Both the position numbers and the translations under genes were made by a program. This document shows positions 16,606-26,169 of a stretch of 64,000 nucleotides of DNA, piece after piece. Source of the DNA: Duganella rivi (GTDB taxonomy: Bacteria; Pseudomonadota; Gammaproteobacteria; Burkholderiales; Burkholderiaceae_D); NCBI RefSeq assembly GCF_009857435.1, contig NZ_WWCK01000002.1, forward strand, positions 372,001-436,000, read 5' to 3'. The stretch's first letter is position 1. Every line of letters starts with the position of its first letter. The notes under the pieces were generated by a model. The model was given only the letters and a program-made list of their open reading frames with translations, was not told the DNA's origin and ran no database searches.

Positions 16606-19233
16606 ATGAACAAGCCGGAACTGAAGAAAAAACTATTACCACACCTCGTGGCGCTGGCGTTGAGCGGCGGTGCGATGGTGCAGGCCCACGCGACGGAAGC
16701 CGTCGCCGAAGAACAGCAAGCCGGCGATGCCGCGCCTTCTGCGGAAGCCAACACGGTGGAGGTGCGCGGTATTCGCGAACGCCTCAAGCGCAATCTGGCG
16801 GAGAAGCGCGACTCGGGTAACGTGATCGACACCGTCACCGCTGAAGAAGTGGGCAAGTTCCCAGACAAGAACGTGGCCGACTCGCTGCAACGCGTGCCGG
16901 GCATCTCGGTGGATCGCACGTGGGGCGAGGGCCGCGACATCTTCGTGCGCGGCACTGACAAGAACCTCAACCTCACGCAGCTGAACGGACAGGCCGTGGC
17001 CTCGGGCTACTGGTGGAAGAACGACTCGCAGAGCCGTGGTTTCAACTACGACATCCTCGCCTCGGAACTGGTGGGTAGCATTGACGTGTACAAGAGCCCA
17101 TCGGCCGATCTGGATGAAGGCTCTATCGGCGGCTTGGTCAACGTGAAGACGCGCAAGCCGTTCCAGCTGAAATCCCTGGTGGTGCAAGCTTCAGTGGAGG
17201 CCACCTACAGCGAACTGCCGAAGAAAACCGATCCGCAGTTTTCCGGCTTAATCAGCTGGACTAATGAGCAGAAAACCTTCGGCGCGCTGCTGGCGGTCAG
17301 CAAACAGAAACGCACCATGCGCCGCGATGGCCTGGAAAACTTTACCGATTCGACCAAGTACAACATCGTCGATCAAAACGGCGCAGTGACGCCGGGCGCT
17401 TACGCCTCGTGGGGCGGCGGCTCGGCCATCTTCCGCCAAGACCGCGAACGCACCACCGGCAACCTGACCTTGCAAGCGCGCCCGAACGCCAACACCGACA
17501 TCACGCTGAACTACATGAACTCCGATATGGACATGGACAACAGCAACCAGAACTATCTGTGGGAAGCGGGCGGCCTGGCGGATGCCAAGGGCAATATCCA
17601 GGTCACCAATCCGAAGTTCATCACCACTTCCGACGGCACCAAGGCGCTGGTCAGCGGCACCGTTGGCCCAACCGGTGGCGTATCGTTCGAGCCTATCTTC
17701 CGCCAGTCGTACGTGAAGTCGGAAGTGCTGGATTTGGAAGGCACCTACGATGCGGACAATTGGAAGTTCCACGGCCAGGCAGGTACGACCAAGGGTTCGG
17801 GCGGCAGCAAGCATGACCGCAACTTCTGGTTCGTTGGCGATACGCGCACCACCTTCAACATTGCACCGGACACTTACGAGGTTAAGTATCTGGATATCAG
17901 CCCGCTCGATCCTTCCAAACTCACGCTGCAAAGTGCGCGTGACTGGATCCGCCGCATGGAGACCAAGGAAAACTACGCGCAGGGCGATCTGACGCTGGAT
18001 TTGAACGGTGACTTCTTAAAATCGATCAAGGTTGGCGTCAAACTGCGCGACACCACGGTGCAGAACCGCCGCATCATCGGCACCGCAGGCCCAGGCAGCC
18101 CTGGCTGGATCTCGTACTCGCTGGCCGACTTGTCGACCGGGGCTTCGCCGAAACTGAGCCAGGAAGCCGCCAGCGCCGGTTCGCTGACACAGTACGCGTG
18201 GGTGGACGATGGACTTGCGTACTCCAAGGGCTTCACCATGTACGACAAGGCCATGACCTACGCCGAAGCCAAGGGCGAGTATTACAAGATCAAGGAAAAA
18301 ATCTACGCCACCTACCTGCGCGCCGACTTTGCAGTGGGCCAGTGGCGCGGCGACGTCGGCGCCCGCGTGGTCAAGACCGACCAAACCTCCGAGGCCTATC
18401 AAGACTTGACCGGCAAGGGCAACTACGTGCTGGGCGACGTCAAGCGCAGCTACACCGACGTGCTGCCGAACCTGAATGCGGTCTACAACGTCAGCAAGGA
18501 TTTGCTGGTGCGCGGCGCAGTGGCGCGCGTCATGGCGCGTAACACTTATAGTGACTTAAGCGCCAGTACTGAGGTAAGTGGTACTACCAACGCCGCCACC
18601 GCCGGCAACCCGCTGCTCAAGCCATTCCACGCAAATCAGGCGGAAATCGGCGCCGAGTGGTATTACGCCGATGCCTCGCTGTTGTCTGCCACGCTGTTCG
18701 CCAAAAAGCTGGATACCTTCATCTACACCCAGACCGCCAGCGAGAACGTGGCCGGCGTTACGCGTTCGGTCACCCGCCCGTACAACGCCAGCAGCGGCGC
18801 GACCGTCAACGGTTTGGAAGTGCAGTGGCAGCAGGCTTTCAGCAGCGGCTTCGGCGCCATCGTCAACTACACCTTCACCGATGCCAAGACCGGCGCCAAC
18901 GCGGCCGGCCGCAAGCTGAATGTAATCGGCAACTCGCGCAATCAAGCCAACGTCACCGGTTTCTGGGAGAAGAACGGCTACAGCGCGCGCCTGTCGTACA
19001 ACTACCGCTCCAAGTCTTACGGCGCGCTGGATGAAGGCGGCCAGGATGTCACCAGCGCCTACGGCCAGTGGGATGCTTCGGCAAGCTGGGACATCACGCC
19101 GAAAGTCTCGCTGTACCTGACGGCGGTGAACATCGGGAACGAAGTTATTCGCACCAATACCACCGACGGTTTGCCGGTTGGCGTGTATGAAAACGGCGCG
19201 CGCTATAGCCTTGGCCTGAAAGCCAAGTTCTGA
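16606..19233 (+). CDS. TonB-dependent receptor, carbohydrate type
   Basis: An 875-residue outer-membrane receptor with signal peptide (1-29, ending QAHA). The plug carries VTAEEVGKFPDKNVADSLQ and RVPGISVDR, the hallmark of the Xanthomonas/Caulobacter-style receptors often tied to oligosaccharide uptake. The barrel ends in SLGLKAKF with terminal phenylalanine. A GGGAGAG ribosome site precedes the ATG. It lies 44 bases after the ABC ATPase gene and a terminator follows it, so it is probably the last gene of the transporter operon and brings the ligand into the periplasm for the ABC system. The substrate is inferred only. Confidence 0.92.
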   Translation: MNKPELKKKLLPHLVALALSGGAMVQAHATEAVAEEQQAGDAAPSAEANTVEVRGIRERLKRNLAEKRDSGNVIDTVTAEEVGKFPDKNVADSLQRVPGISVDRTWGEGRDIFVRGTDKNLNLTQLNGQAVASGYWWKNDSQSRGFNYDILASELVGSIDVYKSPSADLDEGSIGGLVNVKTRKPFQLKSLVVQASVEATYSELPKKTDPQFSGLISWTNEQKTFGALLAVSKQKRTMRRDGLENFTDSTKYNIVDQNGAVTPGAYASWGGGSAIFRQDRERTTGNLTLQARPNANTDITLNYMNSDMDMDNSNQNYLWEAGGLADAKGNIQVTNPKFITTSDGTKALVSGTVGPTGGVSFEPIFRQSYVKSEVLDLEGTYDADNWKFHGQAGTTKGSGGSKHDRNFWFVGDTRTTFNIAPDTYEVKYLDISPLDPSKLTLQSARDWIRRMETKENYAQGDLTLDLNGDFLKSIKVGVKLRDTTVQNRRIIGTAGPGSPGWISYSLADLSTGASPKLSQEAASAGSLTQYAWVDDGLAYSKGFTMYDKAMTYAEAKGEYYKIKEKIYATYLRADFAVGQWRGDVGARVVKTDQTSEAYQDLTGKGNYVLGDVKRSYTDVLPNLNAVYNVSKDLLVRGAVARVMARNTYSDLSASTEVSGTTNAATAGNPLLKPFHANQAEIGAEWYYADASLLSATLFAKKLDTFIYTQTASENVAGVTRSVTRPYNASSGATVNGLEVQWQQAFSSGFGAIVNYTFTDAKTGANAAGRKLNVIGNSRNQANVTGFWEKNGYSARLSYNYRSKSYGALDEGGQDVTSAYGQWDASASWDITPKVSLYLTAVNIGNEVIRTNTTDGLPVGVYENGARYSLGLKAKF

Positions 19234-19252
19234 TAGCGATTTCATAGCGCCT

Positions 19253-19287
19253 AAAGCCCGATTGCCTGTTTGGCATCGGGCTTTTTT
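19253..19287 (+). terminator. Intrinsic terminator after TonB receptor
   Basis: A 13-bp stem with one bulged T pairs AAAGCCCGATTGCC (19253-19266) with GGCATCGGGCTTT (19272-19284) around a short TGTTT loop, followed by a T run. It closes the ABC/TonB operon 20 bases after the receptor stop codon. Confidence 0.9.
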
Positions 19288-19326
19288 CTATTACAATCGT
19301 GTCATTATTTCCAATTGGGATGCTGA

Positions 19327-20625
19327 GTGATCCGGTTTCGCGTTCGTTCCATCTGCGGCCTGTTGGCTGTCTGCTTGCTGGCGCAATCTGCGCAGGCAGC
19401 GGCGACGCTGCAAGTGCTGCACTGGTGGACGTCGCCGAGCGAACGCAAGGCCGCCAACGCGCTGGCCGCGCGTGCAGCCGACGAGGGTATCGAATGGAAG
19501 GACGCCGCCATTCCGGGCGGCGCGGGCCTCGGCGCCGGCAAGGTGCTGAAGAGCCGCGTGCTGGCCGGCGATGCGCCGGAAGTAGCGCAGATGATCGGCG
19601 TGTCGATTGCCGAATGGGCCGATCTGGGCCTGCTGCTGGAAATCGATAACGTCGCCGCCAGCGCCAACTGGAACGGCGTGCTATTCCCTACGATCCAAAC
19701 ACTGGTCACGCATCGCAAGCACGTAGTGGCGGCGCCGGTCGGCATCCATCGCGTCAATACCCTGTTCTACAACCGCGCCTTGTTCGCGCAGCTGCGCATC
19801 GCGCCGCCGCAGAGCTGGGACGATTTCGAAGCCGCTGCGCAGAAGCTGAAGGCGGCCGGCGTGACGCCGCTCGCGCTGAGCAGCGAAGCGTGGCAAGTGG
19901 TGACGCTGTTTGAAAATCTCGTGCTGGCCGAGAGCGGGCCGGAATTCTATCGCCAGCTATTTGTGAAGCGCGATCCATCGGCGGCCGCCGACAAGCGCAC
20001 GGCGGAAGCGCTGCAACGGCTGCGTACCATCAAGGGCTGGGCCAACGGCCAGATCGACGAACGTTCGTGGCCGGAAGTGACGCGCCAGTTTGCACGGCGT
20101 GAAGCCGCCATGATGATCATGGGCGACTGGGCCAAGCCCGAACTGCGCGACGCCGGCATGGTGCTGGACGAAGACTTTGCCTGCGGCGTAGCGCCGGGCA
20201 CCGCCAGGTATCACTTGTACAGCGTTGATACCTTCACCATGTTTGCTGGCGACTATCGCCACATGCCGGCGCAGGAAAAGATGGCGCGCCTGCTGGTGTC
20301 GCCGCCGGTGCAGCAAGAGTACAACGTGCTCAAAGGCTCAGTGCCGGTGCGGCGGGATGCTGATACGGCGCGCATGGATAGCTGTGCGCGCGCCTCGTGG
20401 ACGACGTTCGCGCACGGCGCGGCAGTGCAAGCGCCTAGCCTGGTGCACCGCATGGCGACCGATGAAGCCAGCCGCGACGCCATCATCGCCGAGATACATC
20501 GTTATTTTCTAGACGACCGGACGACGCCGGCCGAGGCGCAGCGTCGCCTTGGCGCCTTATTCCGCTTGTTTAACCTGAGAAGCCAAGGAGCATTCGGTGC
20601 GCAAGATACTGATCGTAGACGATGA
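19327..20625 (+). CDS. Solute-binding protein without permease, linked to two-component system
   Basis: A 432-residue periplasmic sugar-binding protein of the same broad family as the CUT1 binding proteins. The signal peptide is about 1-24 (ending SAQAAA), and the mature part starts LQVLHWWTSPSER. The start is GTG at 19327, with only a weak ribosome site. No permease or ATPase genes accompany it. Instead its 3' end overlaps a response-regulator gene by 29 bases, and a histidine kinase follows. This suggests it acts as the ligand-recognition part of the sensor, although it could also feed the transporter upstream. Confidence 0.85.
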   Translation: MIRFRVRSICGLLAVCLLAQSAQAAATLQVLHWWTSPSERKAANALAARAADEGIEWKDAAIPGGAGLGAGKVLKSRVLAGDAPEVAQMIGVSIAEWADLGLLLEIDNVAASANWNGVLFPTIQTLVTHRKHVVAAPVGIHRVNTLFYNRALFAQLRIAPPQSWDDFEAAAQKLKAAGVTPLALSSEAWQVVTLFENLVLAESGPEFYRQLFVKRDPSAAADKRTAEALQRLRTIKGWANGQIDERSWPEVTRQFARREAAMMIMGDWAKPELRDAGMVLDEDFACGVAPGTARYHLYSVDTFTMFAGDYRHMPAQEKMARLLVSPPVQQEYNVLKGSVPVRRDADTARMDSCARASWTTFAHGAAVQAPSLVHRMATDEASRDAIIAEIHRYFLDDRTTPAEAQRRLGALFRLFNLRSQGAFGAQDTDRRR

Positions 20626-21304
20626 CCAAAAGACCCGCGTGCTGCTCAAGACTTATCTTGAGAAGAACCAGTACGAGGTGGTGCTGTCGCATAACGGCGA
20701 GAGCTTCCTGGCCGAGCTGAAAACGCACGACGAGCAGCTGTCGCTGGTGATACTGGATGTGATGCTGCCGGATACCGACGGTTTCGCGCTGTGCAAGCAG
20801 GTACGCCAGCGCTCCAATGTGCCGATCATTATGCTGACCGCCAGTTCCGACGAGACCGACCGCATTGTCGGCCTGGAATTAGGCGCGGACGATTACATCG
20901 CCAAGCCATATAGCCCGCGCGAACTGCTGGCCCGCATCAAGGCCATTCTGCGGCGCACAGCGATTGAAACGCCGTCGGCGCGCTACTACCGCTTCGTTGG
21001 TTTCACGCTGGATCTGAAAGAGCGCAAGGTGGTGGATAGCGCCGGCGCGCCGCTGGCGTTGACGGGGCTGGACTTCCAGCTGTTGAAGTACTTCGTTGAG
21101 CATCCGGGCGTGATCCTGGATCGCAGCGTATTGTGCGAAGAGACGCGCGGCCGCGATTCCGGGCCGCTGGATCGTTCGCTTGACGTGCAGATCAGCCGCT
21201 TGCGCCTGCGACTCAATGACGACGGCAAGCAGCCGGCGCTCATCAAGACCGTGCGTGGCGCTGGCTATGTGTTCTCGGCTGAAGTGAACGTTTCGCATGC
21301 GTGA
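20597..21304 (+). CDS. OmpR/PhoB-family response regulator
   Basis: A 235-residue response regulator. The receiver domain (1-118) has the acidic pocket D8-D9-D10, phosphoacceptor D54 in LVILDVMLP, conserved threonine in MLTAS and lysine in IAKPYSP. The C-terminal winged helix (about 132-230) is the OmpR type with FQLLKYF and RLRLRLNDDG. The start codon is GTG at 20597, preceded by AAGGAG; it lies inside the end of the binding-protein gene. It overlaps the kinase gene by 8 bases. Targets are likely the neighbouring carbohydrate genes. Confidence 0.93.
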   Translation: MRKILIVDDDQKTRVLLKTYLEKNQYEVVLSHNGESFLAELKTHDEQLSLVILDVMLPDTDGFALCKQVRQRSNVPIIMLTASSDETDRIVGLELGADDYIAKPYSPRELLARIKAILRRTAIETPSARYYRFVGFTLDLKERKVVDSAGAPLALTGLDFQLLKYFVEHPGVILDRSVLCEETRGRDSGPLDRSLDVQISRLRLRLNDDGKQPALIKTVRGAGYVFSAEVNVSHA

Positions 21305-22751
21305 GCATCTGCGTGGCCGCTTGCGGCGGCTGTGGCCTGCCTCGCTGCTGGGCCGACTGACGCTGGTGATGGTGGCGGGCTTGCTGGTCACGCAGCTGGT
21401 GGCTAACGCAATCTGGGCCGGCCAATTGCGCTCCAAGGCGCAGGTGGAGGCGCAATCGGCTGCGCAGTACGTGGCGCATAGCGCGTCCGCCGCGATCCGC
21501 TTTTACCGTAGCCTGCCGCTCAGCTACCGCGTGCTGACGATTCAGCAAATGCGCGAGATGGGCGGTACACGCTTCTTCGTCCAACTCAATCATGCCTATG
21601 TGCCGGTGAAGGAAGTCGCGCCGCACCCCTTGGCCGACAGCGTCAAGGCCACTTTGAGCGCGACGCTGAAAAGCGATCTGCCGCATTCGCCAGTGGCGCG
21701 GCTGGCTTTCGCCTGGCCGGATGAACTGGCGGTGTCGGAAGATGTGCGGCTCGGCGATTTGCCGGATGCGTGGGTGCAGCACATCCTGCTGGTGAAGCCG
21801 GAACCGGCGCCGATACTGGTGATCCAGACCGAACTCGAACCGGGCAACTGGCTATACATGGCGGCGCTGATGCCGAATCCTTATTTCTTGAGCGGTAACG
21901 ATCCGTGGGCGTGGGATCGGCTTGCGCTGCAAGGCTTGTCGCTGGCGGCGGTGCTGCTGCTTTGCTTATTGGTGGTGCGCTGGATTACGCGTCCGCTGGC
22001 GGCGTTGTCCGATGCCGCTGCTGCGTTCGGGCAGGGCGAACATGCGCCGCCGTTGCCGGAAACCGGTAGCCGTGAATTTATCAATACGGCGCGTGCCTTC
22101 AGCGCCATGCGTGAACGCATCCAGCGCTACATTGAGGATCGAGAGCGTTTGTTCATCTCCATCTCGCACGATCTGCGCACGCCGATTACGCGGCTAAAGC
22201 TGCGCTCTGAATTGCTGGACGATGAAGTGCTGCGCAACGACTTTGAAGAAGACCTCGATGAGCTGGACATGATGGTGAAAGGCGCGCTTCAATGTGTGAA
22301 GGACAGCGATATTCACGAGAATCCGGCGGAGATCAAGCTCGATACGCTGCTCGGGCGACTGGTGCGCAGCGCGCGCATGGCGGGGCATGAGGTGGGTTTT
22401 GAGGAATCCGGTTTGTCGGTGCGCGCCAAGCCGCTGGCGCTGAAGCGAGCGATCGGCAATCTGTTGGACAATGCGCTGTACTATGGCAAGCGCGCGGAGA
22501 TCAGCACGCGGGCCGACATCGGTTCGGTGTCGATCGCGGTGCGCGATCACGGGCCCGGCGTGCCGGAGGATGCGCTGGCGAGTTTGTTTGATCCGTATAT
22601 GCGGCTGGAGCATGGCCGCGAGCAGAATGATAACGGCATGGGGCTGGGCCTTGGCATCGCGCGCGGCGTGATCGAGGCGCACGGCGGGCAGCTAATCTTG
22701 GAGAACCACCCGGAGGGCGGCTTGCACGCCACCATCCGGCTTCCTGCATGA
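21297..22751 (+). CDS. Membrane sensor histidine kinase
   Basis: A 484-residue EnvZ-like sensor kinase. Transmembrane helices lie at about 18-42 and 207-229 and bracket a periplasmic domain of about 165 residues with no recognisable fold. A HAMP linker follows (about 230-280), then the HisKA domain with H291 in SISHDLRTPITR, and the ATPase domain with NLLDNALYYG, RDHGPGVP and GMGLGLGIAR. It is translationally overlapped with its regulator and forms a unit with the binding protein upstream, whose ligand-bound form could contact the periplasmic domain. The ligand is unknown. Confidence 0.92.
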   Translation: MREHLRGRLRRLWPASLLGRLTLVMVAGLLVTQLVANAIWAGQLRSKAQVEAQSAAQYVAHSASAAIRFYRSLPLSYRVLTIQQMREMGGTRFFVQLNHAYVPVKEVAPHPLADSVKATLSATLKSDLPHSPVARLAFAWPDELAVSEDVRLGDLPDAWVQHILLVKPEPAPILVIQTELEPGNWLYMAALMPNPYFLSGNDPWAWDRLALQGLSLAAVLLLCLLVVRWITRPLAALSDAAAAFGQGEHAPPLPETGSREFINTARAFSAMRERIQRYIEDRERLFISISHDLRTPITRLKLRSELLDDEVLRNDFEEDLDELDMMVKGALQCVKDSDIHENPAEIKLDTLLGRLVRSARMAGHEVGFEESGLSVRAKPLALKRAIGNLLDNALYYGKRAEISTRADIGSVSIAVRDHGPGVPEDALASLFDPYMRLEHGREQNDNGMGLGLGIARGVIEAHGGQLILENHPEGGLHATIRLPA

Positions 22752-22759
22752 GAGAGACA

Positions 22760-25285
22760 ATGAAGAAAATATCGATAGCTGCATTGATCATTGCGATAGG
22801 CGCGTGGACGCCGTTCGTGCCGGCGGCTCAGGCGGCGGCAACTGAGGCCAGTGCGGAGGCCACGGCAGCGGCGCCGGTCAAGCTGCGCTGGGAGATTGTG
22901 CGCAATGAGGTGGCAGGGCAGGGCGGGCGTACCAAGGCACGTTTGAGCGTGACCGCGCTGCGTGGGCAGCCGTTGCCGGCCAAGGGCTGGTCGCTGTACT
23001 TCAACTGCATGGACGGCCTGGTTACCGGTGCGCTGCCCGGCAATCTGGTACTTGAGCAGGTCGTCGGCGGCAGCTTGTTCCGCGTGCGTCCGGCTGCCGG
23101 CTTCAAAGGCCTGCCCGCCGGCCGCAGCTTAAACATCGACTATTACTATCCGAATTTAGCCATCAAGATGGCGCGCGCGCCGGTCGGCCCTTACTTCGTG
23201 TTCGACGCCGCGCCGGACGTGGCCTACGCCATCGCCGACTTCCAGCAGCAATTGCCGACGCGCGCCGAACAGCTTAAACGCCCGGCCGATAAGCACGCGC
23301 TGGTGACCACGCAAGACGTCTTCCACCGCAACGCGCGCGCCGACGTGCTTCCGGCAAGCGCACTGCCGCCGATATTCCCAACGCCGTTGGAACTACGCAC
23401 CGGCGCCGGCCGCGTACAGCTGGCCCGTGCACCGCAAGTTATCGCCGGCCCGGGACTGCAAAACGAAACGGCGGCTGCGCGCGCGCTGTTTGCGCGCTAC
23501 CTGCCGCAGCAAGGCGACGCCAATCGCGCACCGGTGCCGCTGCGCTTGCGCATCGCCGCAGTGGGTGGCCAGTCCTCGCCGGAAGCCTACGAACTCACGA
23601 TCAACAGCGACGACGGCATCAACATCACCGGTAACACCGCTGCAGGCGTAGCGCGCGGCCTACAATCGCTGCATGACCTGCTGCCGCTGCCATCGCAAGC
23701 CGCGCCTATCGACCTGCCGGAATTGGAAGTCACCGACGCGCCGCGCTTCGCCTATCGCGGCTTCCAGCTGGACGTGGCGCGCAACTTCCAGCCCAAGGCC
23801 GTGGTGCTCAAAACGCTGGATTTGATGGCGGCCTACAAGCTGAATAAGCTGCACTTCCACATCACCGACGATGAAGGCTGGCGCCTGGAGATTGCCGGTC
23901 TGCCCGAACTGACCACCATCGGCGCAGTGCGAGGCCACAGCACCAAAGAAGGCGTGCGCCTGCCGCCAACCTACGGCTCCGGCCCGCGCGCCGACGACCC
24001 ACATGGCAGCGGCTATTACACCCGCGCCGACTACATCGAGATCCTGCGCTACGCCGCCGCGCGCCACATCGAGGTGATCCCGGAAATCGAAATGCCGGGC
24101 CACGCGCGCGCCGCCGTTAAAGCCATGGAGGCGCGCTACCACCGCATGCAGGCTGCGGGCGAGCAGGGCGCGGCCAAGTACCTGCTCAATGATTTCGACG
24201 ACCGCTCGGTGTACAAGTCGCCGCAGGAATACACCGACCACGTGATCAATCCGGGACTCGAATCGAGCTACGTCTTCATCGAACAAGTGGTGGCACAAAT
24301 AGCGGCGCTGCACCGCGAAGCCGGTGTGCCGCTCAAGACCATGCACATGGGCGGCGACGAACTGCCGCACGGCGCGTGGGAGCAATCGCCGGTCAGCCGC
24401 GCGCTGATGCAGAAGGAAAAACTCACCAGCACCGCCGACCTGTGGGACTACTTCTACAACCGCGTCGACGGCATCTTGCGCAAGCACGGCATGTTTGCAT
24501 CGGGCTGGGAGGAGATGGGTGCGCGCCGCTCGGCGCAGGAAGGCGCGCAGCAGCTGCCGAATCCGCGCTTCACGCAGCGCGGCTTTAGCCTCTACGTGTG
24601 GAATAACACGCCGGGCAACGAAGATTTTGCCTACCGGCTGGCTAATGCCGGCTACGACATCGTGCTGGCGCCAGTCACCAATATGTACCTCGATATGGCG
24701 GCCAATGGCAATCCCGAGGAGCCGGGCGTCAACTGGGGCGCCTACGTCGAGCTGGACACGGTGTACGACTTCAAGCCGCTGGCCATGACAAGCGCTGGCC
24801 TGACCGAGGCCGGCCGTCGTCACATACGCGGCATCGAGGCCACGCTGTTCTCGGAAACCATCCGCGACGCCAGCCGTCTCGATTACCTGATGATGCCGCG
24901 CTTGCTGGCGGTGGCCGAGCGTGCCTGGGCCGCCGATCCGGCATGGGCGCAGGAATCCGACGCCACGCGCGCCGCAGCCCTGCACCGCGCCGCGTGGTCC
25001 GGCTTCGTCAACGTGCTGGGGCAGCGGGTGCTGCCGCGCCTCGACCTCGAGCGCGGCGATGTGGCCTACCGCATCGCGCCGCCGGGCATGGTGGTGGAGG
25101 GCGGCAAAGTGCTGGTCAACCACGTGCTGCCCGGCCTCACCCTGCGCTACACCACTGACGGCACCCTGCCGACCGTGCAGAGCAAGCCGGTAACCGGGCC
25201 AATCACGGCCAAGGGCGTGATCCAGGCCGCCGCCTTCGACCGCACCGGCCGCGCGGGACTGGTGGCGCGCATCGTCAATCGCTGA
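22760..25285 (+). CDS. GH20 beta-N-acetylhexosaminidase
   Basis: An 841-residue exported beta-hexosaminidase that releases terminal GlcNAc from chitooligosaccharides or similar glycans. After a signal peptide (about 1-26) comes a CHB_HEX carbohydrate-binding domain (about 35-165), a GH20b domain, and the GH20 barrel with HFHITDDEGWRLEI and the catalytic pair D533-E534 in HMGGDELPHG. A C-terminal CHB_HEX_C-like sandwich ends the protein. The start at 22760 has GAGAGA upstream; a start at 22748 overlapping the kinase stop would add four residues. Its place right behind the two-component genes suggests a chitin-derived inducer. Confidence 0.93.
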   Translation: MKKISIAALIIAIGAWTPFVPAAQAAATEASAEATAAAPVKLRWEIVRNEVAGQGGRTKARLSVTALRGQPLPAKGWSLYFNCMDGLVTGALPGNLVLEQVVGGSLFRVRPAAGFKGLPAGRSLNIDYYYPNLAIKMARAPVGPYFVFDAAPDVAYAIADFQQQLPTRAEQLKRPADKHALVTTQDVFHRNARADVLPASALPPIFPTPLELRTGAGRVQLARAPQVIAGPGLQNETAAARALFARYLPQQGDANRAPVPLRLRIAAVGGQSSPEAYELTINSDDGINITGNTAAGVARGLQSLHDLLPLPSQAAPIDLPELEVTDAPRFAYRGFQLDVARNFQPKAVVLKTLDLMAAYKLNKLHFHITDDEGWRLEIAGLPELTTIGAVRGHSTKEGVRLPPTYGSGPRADDPHGSGYYTRADYIEILRYAAARHIEVIPEIEMPGHARAAVKAMEARYHRMQAAGEQGAAKYLLNDFDDRSVYKSPQEYTDHVINPGLESSYVFIEQVVAQIAALHREAGVPLKTMHMGGDELPHGAWEQSPVSRALMQKEKLTSTADLWDYFYNRVDGILRKHGMFASGWEEMGARRSAQEGAQQLPNPRFTQRGFSLYVWNNTPGNEDFAYRLANAGYDIVLAPVTNMYLDMAANGNPEEPGVNWGAYVELDTVYDFKPLAMTSAGLTEAGRRHIRGIEATLFSETIRDASRLDYLMMPRLLAVAERAWAADPAWAQESDATRAAALHRAAWSGFVNVLGQRVLPRLDLERGDVAYRIAPPGMVVEGGKVLVNHVLPGLTLRYTTDGTLPTVQSKPVTGPITAKGVIQAAAFDRTGRAGLVARIVNR

Positions 25286-25309
25286 ACATCCGGCTTTTTT
25301 GTCGTCCAG

Positions 25310-25343
25310 CCCCCGATTTTTGCAGTTTGTCGCAATCCGGGGG
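25310..25343 (+). terminator. GC-rich hairpin after GH20 gene
   Basis: CCCCCG (25310-25315) pairs with CGGGGG (25338-25343), with partial extra pairing inside. No T-tract follows, so it is a weak candidate for a terminator or mRNA-end stabiliser closing the sensor/hexosaminidase operon. Confidence 0.3.
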
Positions 25344-25399
25344 CGGCCGCCAAGCGCGCGCGGGTATGATTGCCGGAATCACATTCAAGGATTTTCCCC

Positions 25400-26164
25400 A
25401 TGAAGAAGCTTTTCCAGTTTGGCCTGCTGTTTGCCGCTTTTTGTGCCCTGTTCGGCCGCGCGGACGCCGCCGATGACACCGAAACCCGCTCGATTCCCAT
25501 CGATGCGCGCGTGGTGCGCGTCAAGCTGGACGGCGTGATCGACCTCAAGTTGCGCCAGGGCGACGTCGCCTCGCTGCGCATCACCGGCGAAAAGCGCTAC
25601 CTGGAAAAGCTGACAGCGTCGCAAAGTGGCGACACCTTGCATCTCGAAACCGAGGGGCGCGGCGTGAAAGTAGGGCGCTCCACCACCCGCGCCGAGCTGG
25701 TGTTGCCCAACCTGCGCGAGGTAGTATCGGAGGGCGTGGGCGCGACCGAGATCAACGGCTTCAGCGGCGAGGAGCTGGAGCTGACCATGGACGGCGCCGG
25801 CAGCATGAAAGTGGTGTGCGATTACCGCTCGCTGAAGGCGAATCTGGGCGGCGTTGGCAGCATGAATTTGTGGATCAGCGAAAATGACCACGTCGACCTG
25901 GACTTGCGCGGCGCCGGCTACATCACGCTGGGCGGGCGCAGCAAGCTGCTCAGGGCCAGCCTGGGCGGTGTCGGCGGCCTGAATGCGCAGCAGTTCCAGG
26001 CGGAGTCGGTCAATGTCGAGCTGAGCGGCTTGGGCAACGCCACTGTCACGGCCAAGACCAACGCCACCTTGAACCTGAGCGGCCTTGGATCGGTCATTGT
26101 GTATGGCAAGCCTTTGAACCGCAACGTCAGCGTTGATGGACTGGGCAAAGTCAGCTGGAAATAA
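25400..26164 (+). CDS. Secreted GIN-domain (DUF2807) protein
   Basis: A 254-residue exported protein. The signal peptide (about 1-22, ending RADA) is followed by a right-handed beta-helix-like head GIN domain (DUF2807) with repeating GxG turns such as SEGVGATEI, DGAGSMKV, GVGSMNLW and GLGNATV. Proteins of this family are putative auto-transporter adhesins, but their function is not established. The start at 25400 has AAGGA 8 bases upstream; translation from an earlier TTG would add a non-signal leader. It lies 5 bases before the Sel1 gene, suggesting co-transcription. Confidence 0.85.
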   Translation: MKKLFQFGLLFAAFCALFGRADAADDTETRSIPIDARVVRVKLDGVIDLKLRQGDVASLRITGEKRYLEKLTASQSGDTLHLETEGRGVKVGRSTTRAELVLPNLREVVSEGVGATEINGFSGEELELTMDGAGSMKVVCDYRSLKANLGGVGSMNLWISENDHVDLDLRGAGYITLGGRSKLLRASLGGVGGLNAQQFQAESVNVELSGLGNATVTAKTNATLNLSGLGSVIVYGKPLNRNVSVDGLGKVSWK

Positions 26165-26169
26165 AAGCG

